Assembly: GCA_020747065.1 (NCBI GenBank)
Contig: JAGMVK010000008.1
Coordinates: 186,001 to 250,000, forward strand
DNA from: Cadophora sp. MPI-SDFR-AT-0126
Lineage: Eukaryota; Ascomycota; Leotiomycetes; Helotiales; Ploettnerulaceae
DNA length: 64,000 nt
Reading direction: 5' to 3'
Shown in pieces: positions 1 through 11,257 of the stretch. The notes beneath the pieces were generated by a model. The model searched no databases and was not told the origin of the DNA. It saw only the letters and a list, made by a program, of their open reading frames with translations. The position numbers and the translations under genes were made by a program. Positions within the stretch are counted from its first letter, which is position 1. Each line of letters starts with the position of its first letter.

Positions 1-252
1 GAAAACAAAGCAAAGGATGATTCAAGGACGATTCGGTACGTTTCGTTTCCCAAATCCCGATCTGGGAAACTAAGCCTAATCGGTAATTAAAGCCTCGGCA
101 ATTTTGAACGTTGGGCTTCGCGCCCCTTTTCCAGCCGCCAATGTACATCCAATGCGTTCCTAACTCCTTACTTTACTACTTACTATGTTTGTACCTATCA
201 ATCCAGACTCTAAGAGATATGTTCAGATTCTGTCCCATTCTCTTGCTCGATA

Positions 253-885
253 ATGTCAAAGAATAGCCTCCTAGACCTGCCACTAGAGATTCGCAATGAA
301 ATTTATCGTCTTGCTTTAGTACAGTCTGACTCGCCCCTAAAGCCGAATGTTCGGAGGCTCTTCTCCATCGCCGAGGGACACGAAAGGACTCTGGATCCCT
401 ACGGTGTAGAGAGTACCCTATCTCTCGCACGCACGTGCAGCCAGATCCACGACGAGGCAATCGCAGTTTATTATGGCAAGAATAACTTCGAGTTTGATAA
501 CATATACGATCTCTACGTCTTCCTATACATGGTCAGCTGGGAGTGTCGACGGTGCATCAAGGCTATCTCCTTTGCTTATTGAGGAGTATGCCAGAAGGAA
601 GTGTTCGAGCTGCTCAGTGATTGCACGCGCCTTTAGTAATTAGATATCACGATTAGACGTGAGACAACTAAGGGTGCGCGATACCCGCAGAAGGATATAT
701 GGAAGGCGAAAGGGATGTCTGCGTTGCGGAAAGTCCGCGGGTCGGAGAACTTGAATCTGATGATTCAAGAAGTCGGGTATTAATCGTATAGGGTATATGA
801 GAAGCACTTTAGCGATTAGCATATTAGGGACGTTACGATAGTATTGAAATCTGAGTTAATAAGTGGCAAAATAGAGGAAGTATAG
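253..885 (+). pseudogene. F-box-like/2EXR-type protein, broken by RIP-like stops
   Basis: The frame opens at ATG 253 with LLDLPLEIRNEIYRLAL, the N-terminal motif of fungal F-box-like (2EXR-type) proteins, whose cellular roles are mostly unknown. It is open to a TGA at 580-582. The same frame then continues to 885, interrupted by TAG 634, TAA 637, TAA 781 and TAG 817. Every stop can be explained as C-to-T change of CGA, CAG or CAA, and the residues in between still read as ordinary protein, so this is a RIP-inactivated gene and not a short one. The intact form would be about 210 residues. The AT-rich RIPped block starts directly after it. The family is clear from the N-terminal motif; the real 3' end is a guess. 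Confidence 0.6.
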
Positions 886-889
886 CTAA

Positions 890-2850
890 GTGGAAATGAA
901 TAAATAAATTAAAAATAAATAGAAAAGGAAAATAAAATTAGAAGATCTTAGGTTATTGCTCAGATAAATATACTAGTATGCTAGCTAAAGTCTAGACCCT
1001 GTCGAGACGGGATGCAAAATATGAATCTGAATAGAAAATAGAGAGTCTGCTCTAAATATTTGGTGTGCTACGATATCACATAGTGTAAGCTAGCTTCGGT
1101 ATTAAGATAAAGTAAGACGAAACTTCTATATATTGAATATCGAAAGTCGAAAGGGTTAAGGAGAGTGGTAAAGAGAAATATTTTGTTTCGTAAGAGTTAG
1201 AAATATATCTATATCTATATTAATTACTCTATCTATTAGGAAAAGCGTTACTAATTTACTAGATACTGTAAAATCTATAAATATATTCTCTTCTTATAGC
1301 TAGAATTAATCTAAGTAAATGTAAGAGGAGTTTTTCTTAGAGAAAACTAGAGCTAGTTAAATGTATACCTCTTATAATTTCCTCTAATAGCCTTGATTAT
1401 TAGGACGACTAGTACTACGTTTAGTGACCTGATAGCGGGATCCGGAGATAGCGCTTAGTTAGGAATAGATAGAAGCTTATTAGGGAGCTAGTCCACTAGT
1501 AGTAGTAGCTCTAGAATAGGTATGTTCTAGGTTAGGGTTATCTTTTTTAGTGGACTATTAGCTTATAGCCTAGGCAATAGCCTTAGTATTCGTCGGGTAC
1601 TTATAGACTGTCTAGTTAAAGACGTAGTTATATTAGAATCCTTTATGTATAAAGAGATCACGGAAGATCTTTTAGAGGTAGGCGTAGTTGAGCTTATTAT
1701 TGAAGCGCAAGGATCGAGTATAATTAAGATAAATAGCGAACTTATTTAGGAAGCTGCGGTAAAGAATCTTAGTTAGTGTAGTTATCTTCTTCTCTATAAT
1801 ACGATTATGCTTCTCTTTTTTAGTAGTACTTTTTAGACTTTCCTAAGAAAGTGAATTATAGTAGAAGTAGAGTATTGCGTATCTAATGGACTCTATATTA
1901 TTGTAGTGGGACTACTCTATATAAGTTAGTGTTAATTTGGGTTAAGGCTGAAATACTTACTAACGCCTAAGTATGTATTAATTGACGTATAACGAGCTAT
2001 ACTTGTTCAGTTCCTGTTCTCTCTATATAAGATATGGAAATAAGTTTTCAGGTCGTGATACTTTTTTACTAATCCGAAGTTTATTATATTAATCTAGTTA
2101 CTGCGCTTCCTGATACTTATAAGGAAGTTATTTAGTTTAATATCGTAGTGGATGAAAGACTTAGAGTGAAGGTACTTAATGCGGGAGATAAGTTAATCCG
2201 TGAGAAGGAGAACTGTCTTTAATAAAAACTTGCGATTGTAAAAATTGAAAAGATTCTTTAGACTAGGTTTAAGAAGATTAAGAACTATAGTATTATATTT
2301 ACTCTTAGTTCTAAACTAGTAAATAAGGGGAATGCTAATACTACTAGCGAGTGAATTATAAACACGGGCCTTATATTTAAGTTATAAGTACTTAGTCTTA
2401 ACACTCTTTAGCTTGATAGTAATTTCCTTACTAGAAATAATATTAGTTCCGAGGTAGATATCACTAAAACTGCTACTGCTGATCTTATGATCCAAGCGGT
2501 ATTTATTTCCTACGCGAAGATCCTATAGTAAAGGTCAATTAGTTACTATAAGGATAAATGAAAAATATTAGTATCTTATAATCTTGACCTTAAGCTTAAC
2601 TTTTAGTATATAAGGGATAGTAAAAGAATAGGAATATAAGGGGTTATTATTTAACTTGGAAACGTGAATTTACTATAATATTAAAGCTAGATAATTTATA
2701 AGATCTTAGATTAAACTACTCGATATAAAAGTTAATAGAGGTCTTGGGTTTAAGAAATAGTGTGGTAAAAGAATAGAAGAATTCCGATTAGTTTTTTAAG
2801 CTATAATACTACTACTTCACAAAAGATCGAGTATACTTGACATATCAAGT
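890..2850. repeat. RIPped, unidentified repetitive block
   Basis: This is very AT-rich DNA full of TA dinucleotides and poor in CA, in sharp contrast to the sequence after about 2,850. I translated parts of both strands and found frames with many TAA/TAG stops but no motif I can assign with confidence. A decayed transposon is the most likely content. The element type and orientation stay open. Confidence 0.5.
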
Positions 2851-3268
2851 CCCCTTAAAAAGGGGCAGGAATAATGGCTATCTGGCATTGGCCTGGGTAA
2901 AAGTAGTTGGCTATAAAGTGGACAAACTAATGCTAATCGTTACAACTCAGCTCTCCTGTCTCTTACTCACGTTATTAGCGGCGTGAGCTTGTCCTGCCGT
3001 CTGAAAGCCGATACATGCAATAGCTGCTAAAGGATTTTCGCGCCGAATACCGGTATTAAACAAGACTAGTAGGTTTCGCCCCTATGTCTTATTCTGTTTA
3101 AAATATGGCTAGGTATAGCATGTAAGTACTTATAAGCAGATCTTATCTCAATGCTCCTGTGATTTTTTTAATTAAGATATATTCGCCTCTTTATCGGTAA
3201 GCAAATGTACTTCATAAAGCGGTTACGTAGAACTGTATGCTAATATCTCTAACAGTTACAAAAACAAC
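2851..3268. other. Intergenic, upstream of the DUF7924-like gene
   Basis: Base composition is normal again. I see no coding frame or recognisable promoter motif; it holds the 5' flank of the gene starting at 3,269. Confidence 0.4.
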
Positions 3269-5049
3269 ATGACTACTAGAGAAATGGGAGCGTACAATAT
3301 AGGAAGAAGCACATACGACAGAACGAGAGTACCGAAACTAACAACCATGAATACTCGATCACTTGCTGCAAGTAGTCCAAATCCAGGTCCACGAACTTCT
3401 GCGCGGATTGAAGCAGGCAGATTAGCAGCAAAACAGATCTCCAGCAAGATAAGGGATCCTCCACAGTCAAAGAAAGCAACCAAAGCGAAGCAAGCAACCA
3501 CGGCGAAGCAAGCAACCACGGCGAAGCAAGCAACCAAGTCGAAGCACGAAACCAAATCGAAGCAACCAACCAAGTCGAAGCAAGCAACCCAGTTGAAGAA
3601 GGCAACCGAGCCGAAGAAGGTAAAAGGGCAGCGTCAACCACGCATCCAGGGAGGTCAAACACTGAGCTCCTTGGCTTTGAAGGAGCATACTAGGGAGACA
3701 ATACTTGAGCCGTTGCCAGAGGATCTCAGACAGGTAATCCGCTATCATGGAGGCTCCTACGTTGGGTACTAAATATCACTCAGTGGCGAGAGGGATCTAT
3801 TCCTCATCCGATCTCCGAAGATATACCGTCGATACCAAGTTCTAAGATGTCAACGTACGACAAAAATCTGCCTGAGCTTATGACACGTCGGAATATCTTT
3901 GACGAGTTTCGAAGCGATCCACTCGCTACCGAGTTTCTTCCTGATCCCGCAAAACCGAAGAACCTATCGAAGATACAACAAGCCCTTCTTGCAGGATCTC
4001 CTTCCTCCACTGACACTCCACAGCAAAGCGGACAGGAAATTAGCGACTATTCCACACATTGTAAGATTCTAACCAGCGTTAACATATCTGAGGCGGACAT
4101 TGCATCCCGAGCTTTTACACCATTTTTTGACATTCCAGTAGACCTACCAGGGGGTCATGTTCGAGCAAGCGGCCAAAAGTGGCTAGACGTTCCAAAGCCA
4201 ACTATAACACCATACGTTCCTAGGCCAGATTATTGTGAAGGATTGGACAGCCTGTGGCTTCCCGAGTGGGTTGAGAAAAGTCTAGGGAATTATGCAAGAC
4301 CAATCGCAGGACTCGCTTTTCCGAATTTTATGGTGGAGCATAAAGCAGAAGGATCTATGAAAATTGCTCATACTCAGTGTCGACTCGATGGAGCCTTTGC
4401 ATCTCAAAGCTATTATGAGCTGCATGGCTTATACGGCGATCCAGAAGTCGTTCTTGACACAGCATTAGTTGGCACGGTAGAGTTCAATGGGGAAACATTC
4501 GCAGGCAATATTCATTGGGTAAGCAAGCCTCCGGGTGATACTGAAGATTTGGAGTATCACATGAGGCGGGTTGTATGCTTTTTCACCCGAGGAACTAGTG
4601 CGGAAGACTTCATCAAAGCTCGCCGAATAGCAAGGAACTTTCGAGCGTACTTCGCAGAGCTGCGAGCGGAGCATTTTACAAAGCTTGAAAAGCTAAAACC
4701 TCGGTCACATCCTCCCAACTACGCCAGCCGAAAGGTAGCAGATTTGATCAACGAGCTCGCGAATCGGAACCTCTCCATTACTAAAACCACTAAAGCACAG
4801 TACATCCAACGCTTGGAGAAAGATGAAGCCGATAGAAATGCTCAAGTTTTGGAGGATATTATTGATGCCGCATCACAATCCCACATGAACAGCCAGGGTT
4901 CAAATCCAGCTCTTTCTATCGCGGATGCAGGGCCTTCACATCCAACACAATCTTCCCAGCCACAAAAGCGCTCTGCGGAAGACATGATGGAAATCGACCC
5001 AATTCGGTCTAAATTAGTGCAGAAACGTCTTAGAGGAAATGGCTCATGA
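3269..5049 (+). CDS. DUF7924-like protein (possible PD-(D/E)XK fold), two exons
   Basis: Exon 1 is 3,269-3,733 and exon 2 is 3,784-5,049. The 50-nt intron begins GTAATC, contains TACTAAAT as a branch-like site and ends CACTCAG. Splicing keeps the frame in phase 0 and removes the stop at 3,770, giving 576 residues. Residues about 67-117 form a Lys-rich repeat (KQATTA-like units). The core (about 290-460) contains FPNFMVEHKAEG with E340-x-K342, followed by a conserved TQCRLDGAFASQ stretch. This resembles fungal DUF7924 proteins, thought related to PD-(D/E)XK nucleases; an upstream catalytic Asp is not clear to me. A basic C-terminus (QKRSAEDM, KLVQKRLRG) suggests nuclear location. No premature stops, so RIP has spared it. 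Nuclease activity is inference. Confidence 0.75.
3469..3620 (+). repeat. 18-bp in-frame coding repeat (KQATTA-like)
   Basis: About eight degenerate copies of an 18-bp unit (AAGCAAGCAACCACGGCG-like) lie in exon 1 of the gene above, two of them near-perfect. Being a multiple of three, the unit can change copy number without breaking the frame. It encodes a basic low-complexity linker. Confidence 0.7.
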
Positions 5050-5262
5050 GAAGACTGTGGGCGCGGAGTATTTAGTAAGGTTTTCTCGTTTAGCACGAAA
5101 CGATTCATGGCTAACGGACTACAGCCTAAGGGCATCTTGTCATCATCTAATGCCAATCGGGTTCTGGTCCTTGCTGTACATCCCGCCTGGCTAGATTACT
5201 ATAAGATAACCTGCCAAATGACTGCCTAGCAAGAAGCAGTAAACACCTGGTGCCGCCTCCTT

Positions 5263-5478
5263 ATGCAAAACAATAAGTCAAGAAACATGGCCTTCAACGG
5301 TTGGACTATTCCACTGCCTCTCTCGGATACGCATTGTGCTACTCTTCAGACAGGACTATTGAGTGGTGAGATCGAGATCACAGAGAAAGAAACCCCGGCC
5401 GAGATTCGTGATAAGAGGGAGAGGAGGGCCTGGTCTGTGCAGCAATTGAGAGAAAGTATACGAGAGGATGGATTCTGA
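5263..5478 (+). CDS. Short hypothetical ORF, doubtful
   Basis: An ATG-started frame of 71 codons lies downstream of the DUF7924-like gene. The product has an acidic/basic second half (ETPAEIRDKRERRAW) and no signal peptide or domain that I recognise. It may be an isolated exon, a remnant or chance. Nothing around it supports expression. Confidence 0.2.
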   Translation: MQNNKSRNMAFNGWTIPLPLSDTHCATLQTGLLSGEIEITEKETPAEIRDKRERRAWSVQQLRESIREDGF

Positions 5479-5753
5479 ATAGTGGCGGAGAACTAAAGGG
5501 AGTTGGAAACGGCATTGGCTTTCAAGTGGGCGTTAGCTTCTTACTGTAGATGATTTACTGTTACCTCAAATGCACGGGCCGTGTAGCTAATAGTAATACT
5601 TCCGTAATACGTCCCATATTTTGCAAGTTCAATACTACCAGGATAATCAGAATTGGAGAAATACTCCGTACCATTTATAACAGTAATTACGTACTAATAC
5701 AAACCGTATAAACGTATTACCACCGTATTGTCGCTCTCAATATCATATTAAGG

Positions 5754-6826
5754 CTATTCCCAATTCTCATCCACCACCACATCCTTGAGCTTCAACCACG
5801 ATTTCAAGCACTCTAGCGACTCCAGGACATCTATCGTCATCTTATTCCGTCGATTGGTAAGCTGAATTCCTATAGAGGAGAAGACACGCTCAGGCTCTGC
5901 AGACATTGCAGGGATCGAAAGAATATCTAATGCCATCTTGCTCAAATTCGGGTAGTTGCGTTGTTGCGTACCCTCTAACCACCACTTTCTCGCGTCATCT
6001 GTATCCAGGCTCGTAGGAGAGTCGCAATATCGAGCATATTCGTCAGATATCGAGGAGGAGGAGTTAAGAGCGCGATGAGCATGCTTCCATTCGGTGAACT
6101 TGTTCGGTGGTAAAGCAGGATTCTTTACTCGCAGTTGAGATGCTTCCTCTGTAGTAATAGGTCGATATTTGGCTACAAAGAGGTTAATATACCTTTAAGT
6201 AAAGTAGCTAGATTACTCACTTTCCCAGAACTTTTTGACGTTAACCTTCGCGGTGGTGATCCATGAAGGATGATCCTCCCATACTTTCTGAAAGTATTGC
6301 CACTTGAATGAAGGATGGAGGACAACAGCAGTATTATAAACCACTGTATCGTTTGTCATATTGTAATACTTATCCATCTTTGCCCAGCCGGCATTAATAC
6401 AAGTCGATAAGACGTCGTCGTCTTTAAATTCCACCTTTCCAGCTTCGAATGTCTGCAATATATAATCCATCGCAGGGAGAATATTATCGAGTGTAGAAGT
6501 ATTCGATTCGAGGGCTTTGGTAGTTTGGGTGAGCTTTTCAAGGAACCTATTATACTGCAAAAATGGAGTAATTAGCCACTGGACTAAGAGGACGTTGCGC
6601 ACAAATATACCCACTTTCTCAATCACGGCCCAGTCCTCTTCTGTAATCCGCTCATCTTCAGGTTGGTCTTCCGCGCGTTCGTCGAACCACCTATCAATGG
6701 CCTGCCGAACTGGAGGCTGTAGGGCTGTTTTGAGCACGATAGCATAAGAGTTCCAGCGCGTCTTATTGTCCTTGGGTATGGCTTTTCGGATTCAAACATC
6801 CAAAACATAGTCGAACGAGCGGTCAC
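5754..6826 (-). mobile_element. hAT transposase, C-terminal part of a degraded element
   Basis: Reading the minus strand, the frame runs from about 6,780 (KDNKTRWNSYAIVLK, a hAT core motif) through 6,221, across a 48-nt intron (6,173-6,220, GTGAGT...TTGTAG) and on to the stop at 5,754-5,756. The spliced junction reads FWETKYRPITTEEA in phase 1. The C-terminus ALDILSIPAMSAEPERVFSS is the hAT dimerisation signature. Upstream of about 6,780 the frame shifts and I cannot recover the BED finger or the catalytic N-terminus, so this is a truncated, non-autonomous relic. I could not define terminal inverted repeats or the 8-bp target duplication. It has few RIP stops, unlike the elements further right. 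Confidence 0.8.
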
Positions 6827-8394
6827 TGGTCAGGGGTCTTTGATGGGTATCAAGGTACGGAGTTGGACGGGCCTCAAATTTGCCTGGAGGCTGTTCCAAA
6901 TCGTGAATGGTCAGGCTCGTACACGGGAACATCGTTCCAGGATATTACTCGAGGAAATAGGAAATTAAAGCATCGAGGGGTTTGTTCCGGCTTATTCAGT
7001 ACGAAATTACTTCCATTCCTGAGACATCACGATAAGCGACAAAAGGATTATTGTACTCAATGACCAGTTCACCGCCACGTTCTCAATGATATCCGCCATC
7101 GCAGCCATTGACCCACGTAGAAACGCTGTAACCCGGCGCTGACACCCTCTAATCTTTTTTTTTTTAAAAAAAAAGCAGCTTAGTATAAATACAAAGGGCA
7201 ACCCATCAACGGCGCCTGGCATCCTCCTACCGCACTCGCCGTGCAACTATATGTTCGGGAATTGCCCGGGCCCGGTCCCCACGCAATGAAGCCCGCGATC
7301 TAGTGATTCGAGCCCGCTTCCAACTGCCCGAATTCTCTGGAAAGGTGTTTGCACAATTGAGCGCATGCTTTGCGGTTTCTCGACAGAAAAGGGTTTTTTG
7401 GGCACGCTCCGGCCCCTACGTGGCAATTTGAATTCACTCGAAGCCCCGGTCAAGGGTTCTGTCTGAACTAGAGTAGGGATGACAGTGATGAGGTCAGCAA
7501 ATTCGAAGATTGGGATAGAGTGTTTAGCCCGCCGAATACAGAAGAGAACTAGTGTCGCTATTAGACGTAGTCATAGACATTAATGAAGGTGATACTCTGT
7601 TGCAGGTACTGGCAAACCCACTCGGGTTCTAGGAGTAGAGTCTACATGGTGGCGCTTTTCGTTTGTATCAGTGTCCCTAGGCTGGGGAGCATAAGTACGT
7701 GATGGAAGCACAGCTTGGCAACGAACTGTGACAATCTCGAATAGGTATAGGCAGTATGTTAAAGGTAGAATTAAAAAAGATTGAGATTGAGATTAGCCAC
7801 TTCAGAACGAAAATAAGCAGTGCAGCTATTAATTTCTATAATCTCCTTGCAAAATAGAATATCGACAAGCCAGATTCCGAGATAAACCACTAGAAAGTAA
7901 GGATCGGAGAAGGAAAGCGGCTATTGGATAAGGCGATTATGAGAAGCCGGTTTACTTAAATAATTAGGAGTAAGATATCAATAGGACATTCGTATCGAAA
8001 ATATGAATTAACATTAAGTATACTCAGTATCGACGCACAGAAAACTATAGGAAAAGGCTCTTTTAATACAATTGACAGCTTAAATCCCTGATATTTCAAC
8101 AAGAAGTGGTATAAGGAAATATTAGCCAAACCAGTAGATAGGGCATAGTATAAGAGTACCAAATACGTCACCCTTAATAGCTAACATCTATAATCTTAAT
8201 AAAGAGCAGTTGGACCTCCTATTGAGAAACTTAGTGGGCTTAAAGTAATAACAAGTATGATTTAAGAATAGGGTTCACCACGAGGACAGCAAACTTAATA
8301 CCTCGATTCTACATCAGGTATAACTTATACCATTACCTTGAATACTAAAAGCAAAACCTTAACCGCTACATGATTATTAGGGCATTTAGCCTAC
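6827..8394. other. Unassigned stretch, moderately AT-rich
   Basis: It contains a T-then-A homopolymer palindrome near 7,147-7,170 and possibly the N-terminal remains of the hAT element. From about 7,450 to 8,390 one plus frame gives plausible peptide broken by some 20 stops, but that stop density is no lower than chance. I see no supportable gene. Confidence 0.4.
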
Positions 8395-9168
8395 TTATCT
8401 TTCTCTCTCAACGCCATCCTCCTCCCTGCCCTCGTCCTCCTCTTCGTTCTCCTCTTCGACCTCCTCTTCGACCTCCTCTTCGACCTTCTCTTCGAATCCC
8501 TCTTCGAACTCCTCTCTATCATCCTCCTCTTCTTCCCTAGCACCTTCAACCCAGTCTTCACCCCGGGTCTTATTCAAAGCCAATATAAACTCCATCTCCG
8601 TGGCAGGTAACTTATCGAAGAAGAAGCTATTTATAAAGACTAGAACCGTATCAAGTTCGTTTCTAACATCGTTAAACCGCTTATTAACAGCTTTATCTTT
8701 CAACTGCGCCCCTCCATACACCTCATATACACCATAATCAAGATCAATCACGTAAGTCCACTCGCAGAACAGGTCATCGTTAGCAAACACTAGATCCAGC
8801 TAAATAGGTACGCGGTTCTGAGTCGTAGCCTGAGCTACAATCTCGAGGATCCTAGTACTTGTGTTTCAAGAGAGAGAAGGCCAGGGAGTGTATATTGCGC
8901 TTGTGACAAGATAAGCACTAGTCATCAGACTCCCCTTTTAAGCCTCTGTATCCAGCCTCTTGATCTCCCCATTTATTTTTTAGAGCTCTTCGTTGATCGG
9001 TATATAAATGTATTGGAGTCCCTCCTTCAGACGCTCGATATTAGCTGAGTCCTGCAGGAATTTTAGAATCTCAACACCTTAGCCCTTTGGATAGCCATCA
9101 AATTGCGTGTACTGAGCAATGACAAAACGGCCTTTGTAGAAGACGCAGATGAGGTTGCGGGTTCCCAT
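8395..9168 (-). pseudogene. Fungal 'MGTRNLICVFYKG' family protein with acidic tail, RIP-broken
   Basis: One minus-strand frame of 258 codons runs from ATG 9,168 to 8,395. It starts MGTRNLICVFYKGRFVIAQY and later has FCEWTYVIDLDYGVYEVYGG, both hallmarks of a widespread fungal hypothetical family of unknown function. About 45 residues at the C-terminus are almost all Glu/Asp, coded by CTC/TTC-rich DNA on the plus strand. Five internal stops (first TAA at 9,079-9,081) all fit CAA, CAG or CGA mutated by C-to-T. The tail is open and little changed. I conclude the gene was intact until RIP. Alternative: a short expressed C-terminal fragment from 8,790, which I think unlikely. Confidence 0.65.
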
Positions 9169-9671
9169 GATAAATGAGATGGTGGGACACGTCTCGTGTA
9201 TATGCAGAGAGATCGATAAATGGTGGTGGTTTTGAGGGTTGTGGCCGCCACAGAGTAGTGTTGTTAGAACAGGATCTAGCTTGTCCTCCGAGAACTCCAA
9301 AGCCTTGCATAACCGTGCACCATAAAATACTACCAATCCTACCACACTTTGGCAAATGAGGTGCTACGCCTTCGACTTTGACATACCAAATCATTATGTC
9401 CACGTTCCCTAACAGATAAAGATACTAGACTCTTAGACTTTCATAAGAGTTGTGCCGCTGGAGGTCACTCCTATACCTATTAAAAGTTGTGCATCGCTAG
9501 CTATAGAGCATCAGGAACTAAAATAGAACTAAACACTTCAATCTTTAACATTCGCCGCCTTCGCCTCTCCTTTCCCCATATCCTTGTGGTTCCTAATATT
9601 TGCTACTTCGCAGAACCCAGGTACAGGAATGTATACGCCCTACAATTATTTAAGACATGAGCTCAGTTAGC
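9169..9671. other. Intergenic, nothing recognised
   Basis: Only overlapping short frames on both strands, none with a recognisable motif. It is the 5' flank of the broken gene on the minus strand. Confidence 0.35.
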
Positions 9672-10275
9672 TTATATATTATGTCTCATATTGCATTTCC
9701 CAGCAAGCATACCAAAAGTTGCTCCAACAAAAAAAGCCTGTTGCATCATGGCCAATATCACTACTGGACACTGGATGTGGAAAGGATTTGATCCACCAGT
9801 TACACCGAATAATGATCCCAACGGATATTTGTCGTCGTCCGTCGATAGTGGGTCTCTGCTAGCCGAAGCAGTGGGTGTTTGCGTAAGAGCGTCGTCGAAA
9901 AGCTGCGCGGGCATATAGCCTCTGCTCCACCAGCACCATGGGGTATTAATTAGGTGGGACTGGGGTTGGGCTAAGACATCCAAAGGGGTCTCTACCTGCG
10001 GCATCAACCATCTAGGGATTAATTAGCATTTGCCTCTTTTAACGTGAAAATTCGAGTTGAGTAGAAAACTGCTTACCATCCCATCGACTGTATTCACTGG
10101 TACTGCGCCGTTGACAGGCGCCTGGACATCGCAGCTGTGGTCTACGTACTTCTATTACTCCATCTACTATGAGAACAAAGTCCCGCTATACACTGTTCTC
10201 CTACTACCTCGGTCCGGAAATCCTCAGAGCCAACAAGGCCCAGAAATATTCGTTCTACAATCCGTGCCGACATAG
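9672..10275 (-). pseudogene. Possible spliced gene remnant, minus strand
   Basis: The minus frame 9,672-10,007 is open for over 100 codons (TPLDVLAQPQSHLINTPWCW and beyond). It can be joined to an upstream stretch through an intron starting GTAAGC near 10,075 and ending at GCCGCAG near 9,999, giving VNTVDGMVETPLDV across the junction. Further upstream, four clustered TAG/TAA codons fit CAG/CAA changes. I do not recognise the product. The composition favours a real, RIP-touched gene, but chance cannot be excluded. Confidence 0.3.
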
Positions 10276-10358
10276 TCTGAGAACTATATACAGGTAAAGT
10301 CGGCTTCTCCAGATACGTGCATCGGCGCTCACTCATATAAGCTCAAATCGACAGCATC

Positions 10359-10858
10359 GTGGCTGCTTCAATGACTTCTTCGGGCCGACGTGAGAAGGTC
10401 TATTGTGAGAAATGGATCCATGAGGGCGTCTGCGCCTTCACTCAGGTAGGGTGCAAATACCTTCACACTATGCCAATGAATGTGGAGACACAAGTCAAGC
10501 TGGGCCTCTATCATGGCTTGCCAAGGTGGTATTGCGTTCGCACCGAGAATTGGCGCCAAATCGGGGAACCAGCGAACAATAGTGGAAATAATAATGCTGG
10601 CACTATAGCCTAGGACAGCGGTAATGGCAGTTGACTGTCAAACCATCAAGATCAAAGTTGGGGTATTGTCCAAGGTGAGTCCGAGTCCATCCAAGCATCT
10701 CCTCAAGACGGGTTCTAATATGCTCGTTAGCAAGTTTTGGTAGGGCTCATTCCTTTGGCCCGACTGCCCCACCCAACAAGGCTCCAACAAATTGTAGGAA
10801 GGACTCTTCAGAAAACCCCTTTGAATATATTATTACTGTACAGTATGAAAGGAATTAA
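10359..10858 (+). pseudogene. CCCH zinc-finger protein, RIP-broken
   Basis: From ATG 10,359 the frame encodes VYCEKWIHEGVCAFTQVGCK followed by YLHTMPMN, a C-x8-C-x6-C-x3-H finger of the type found in fungal proteins with a following GL...LPRWY segment, presumed to bind RNA. The frame hits TAG at 10,611 and a TGA about eight codons later, both explicable as CAG and CGA changes. It then continues to a 56-nt intron (10,675-10,730, GTGAGT...CTAATA...GTTAG). Exon 2 reads on in frame (ASFGRAHSFGPTAPPNKAP) to TAA 10,856-10,858. The conserved splice sites show a once-functional gene. A further upstream exon is possible. The short form ending at 10,613 could still make the finger. Confidence 0.6.
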
Positions 10859-11051
10859 AGACTGTTTACAAGATCATATTGTGTTTGTGTCGCTATCAGT
10901 GAACGTAGTTCGCCACTTTTCATGCGATAATTCGGTTATGAATCCAGACAGTATTTGTGCCGGGAAAAATGTCGAGGGCGATTGACGGTGACGGTGACGG
11001 TGACGATTGGAGGGTGACGACGTTGGACGTTCAGGTGTGGAGTGACTAGCT

Positions 11052-11235
11052 CGAGACCAGTCACTGGGAGAGACCAGACACTGGGAGAGACCAGACACTG
11101 GGAGAGACCAGACACTGGGAGAGACCAGACACTGGGAGAGACCAGACACTGGGAGAGACCAGACACTTGGAGAGACCAGACTCGGGGAGAGACCAGACAC
11201 TTGGAGAGACCAGACTCGGGGAGAGACCAGTCTCT
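11052..11235. repeat. 17-bp minisatellite
   Basis: About eleven head-to-tail copies of a 17-bp unit, GAGACCAGACACTGGGA, with a few variants at the right end (CTTGGAGA, CTCGGGGA). Since 17 is not divisible by three and the unit holds no stops, several frames on both strands are open across it. Those frames are by-products, not genes. A short GACGGT trinucleotide-like run lies just before it at 10,986-11,004. Confidence 0.9.
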
Positions 11236-11257
11236 TGGTGACCAGACAGGATCGTGA

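Noticed and set aside
5565..5580. CACGGGCCGTG palindrome as the hAT terminal repeat
   Set aside because: No matching inverted copy was found at the other side of the transposase remnant.
7440..8394. A plus-strand frame giving protein-like sequence with about 23 stops that could be CAA/CAG/CGA
   Set aside because: The stop density (about 7 percent) is above random expectation and I recognise no domain; RIP-like DNA will give such readings by chance.
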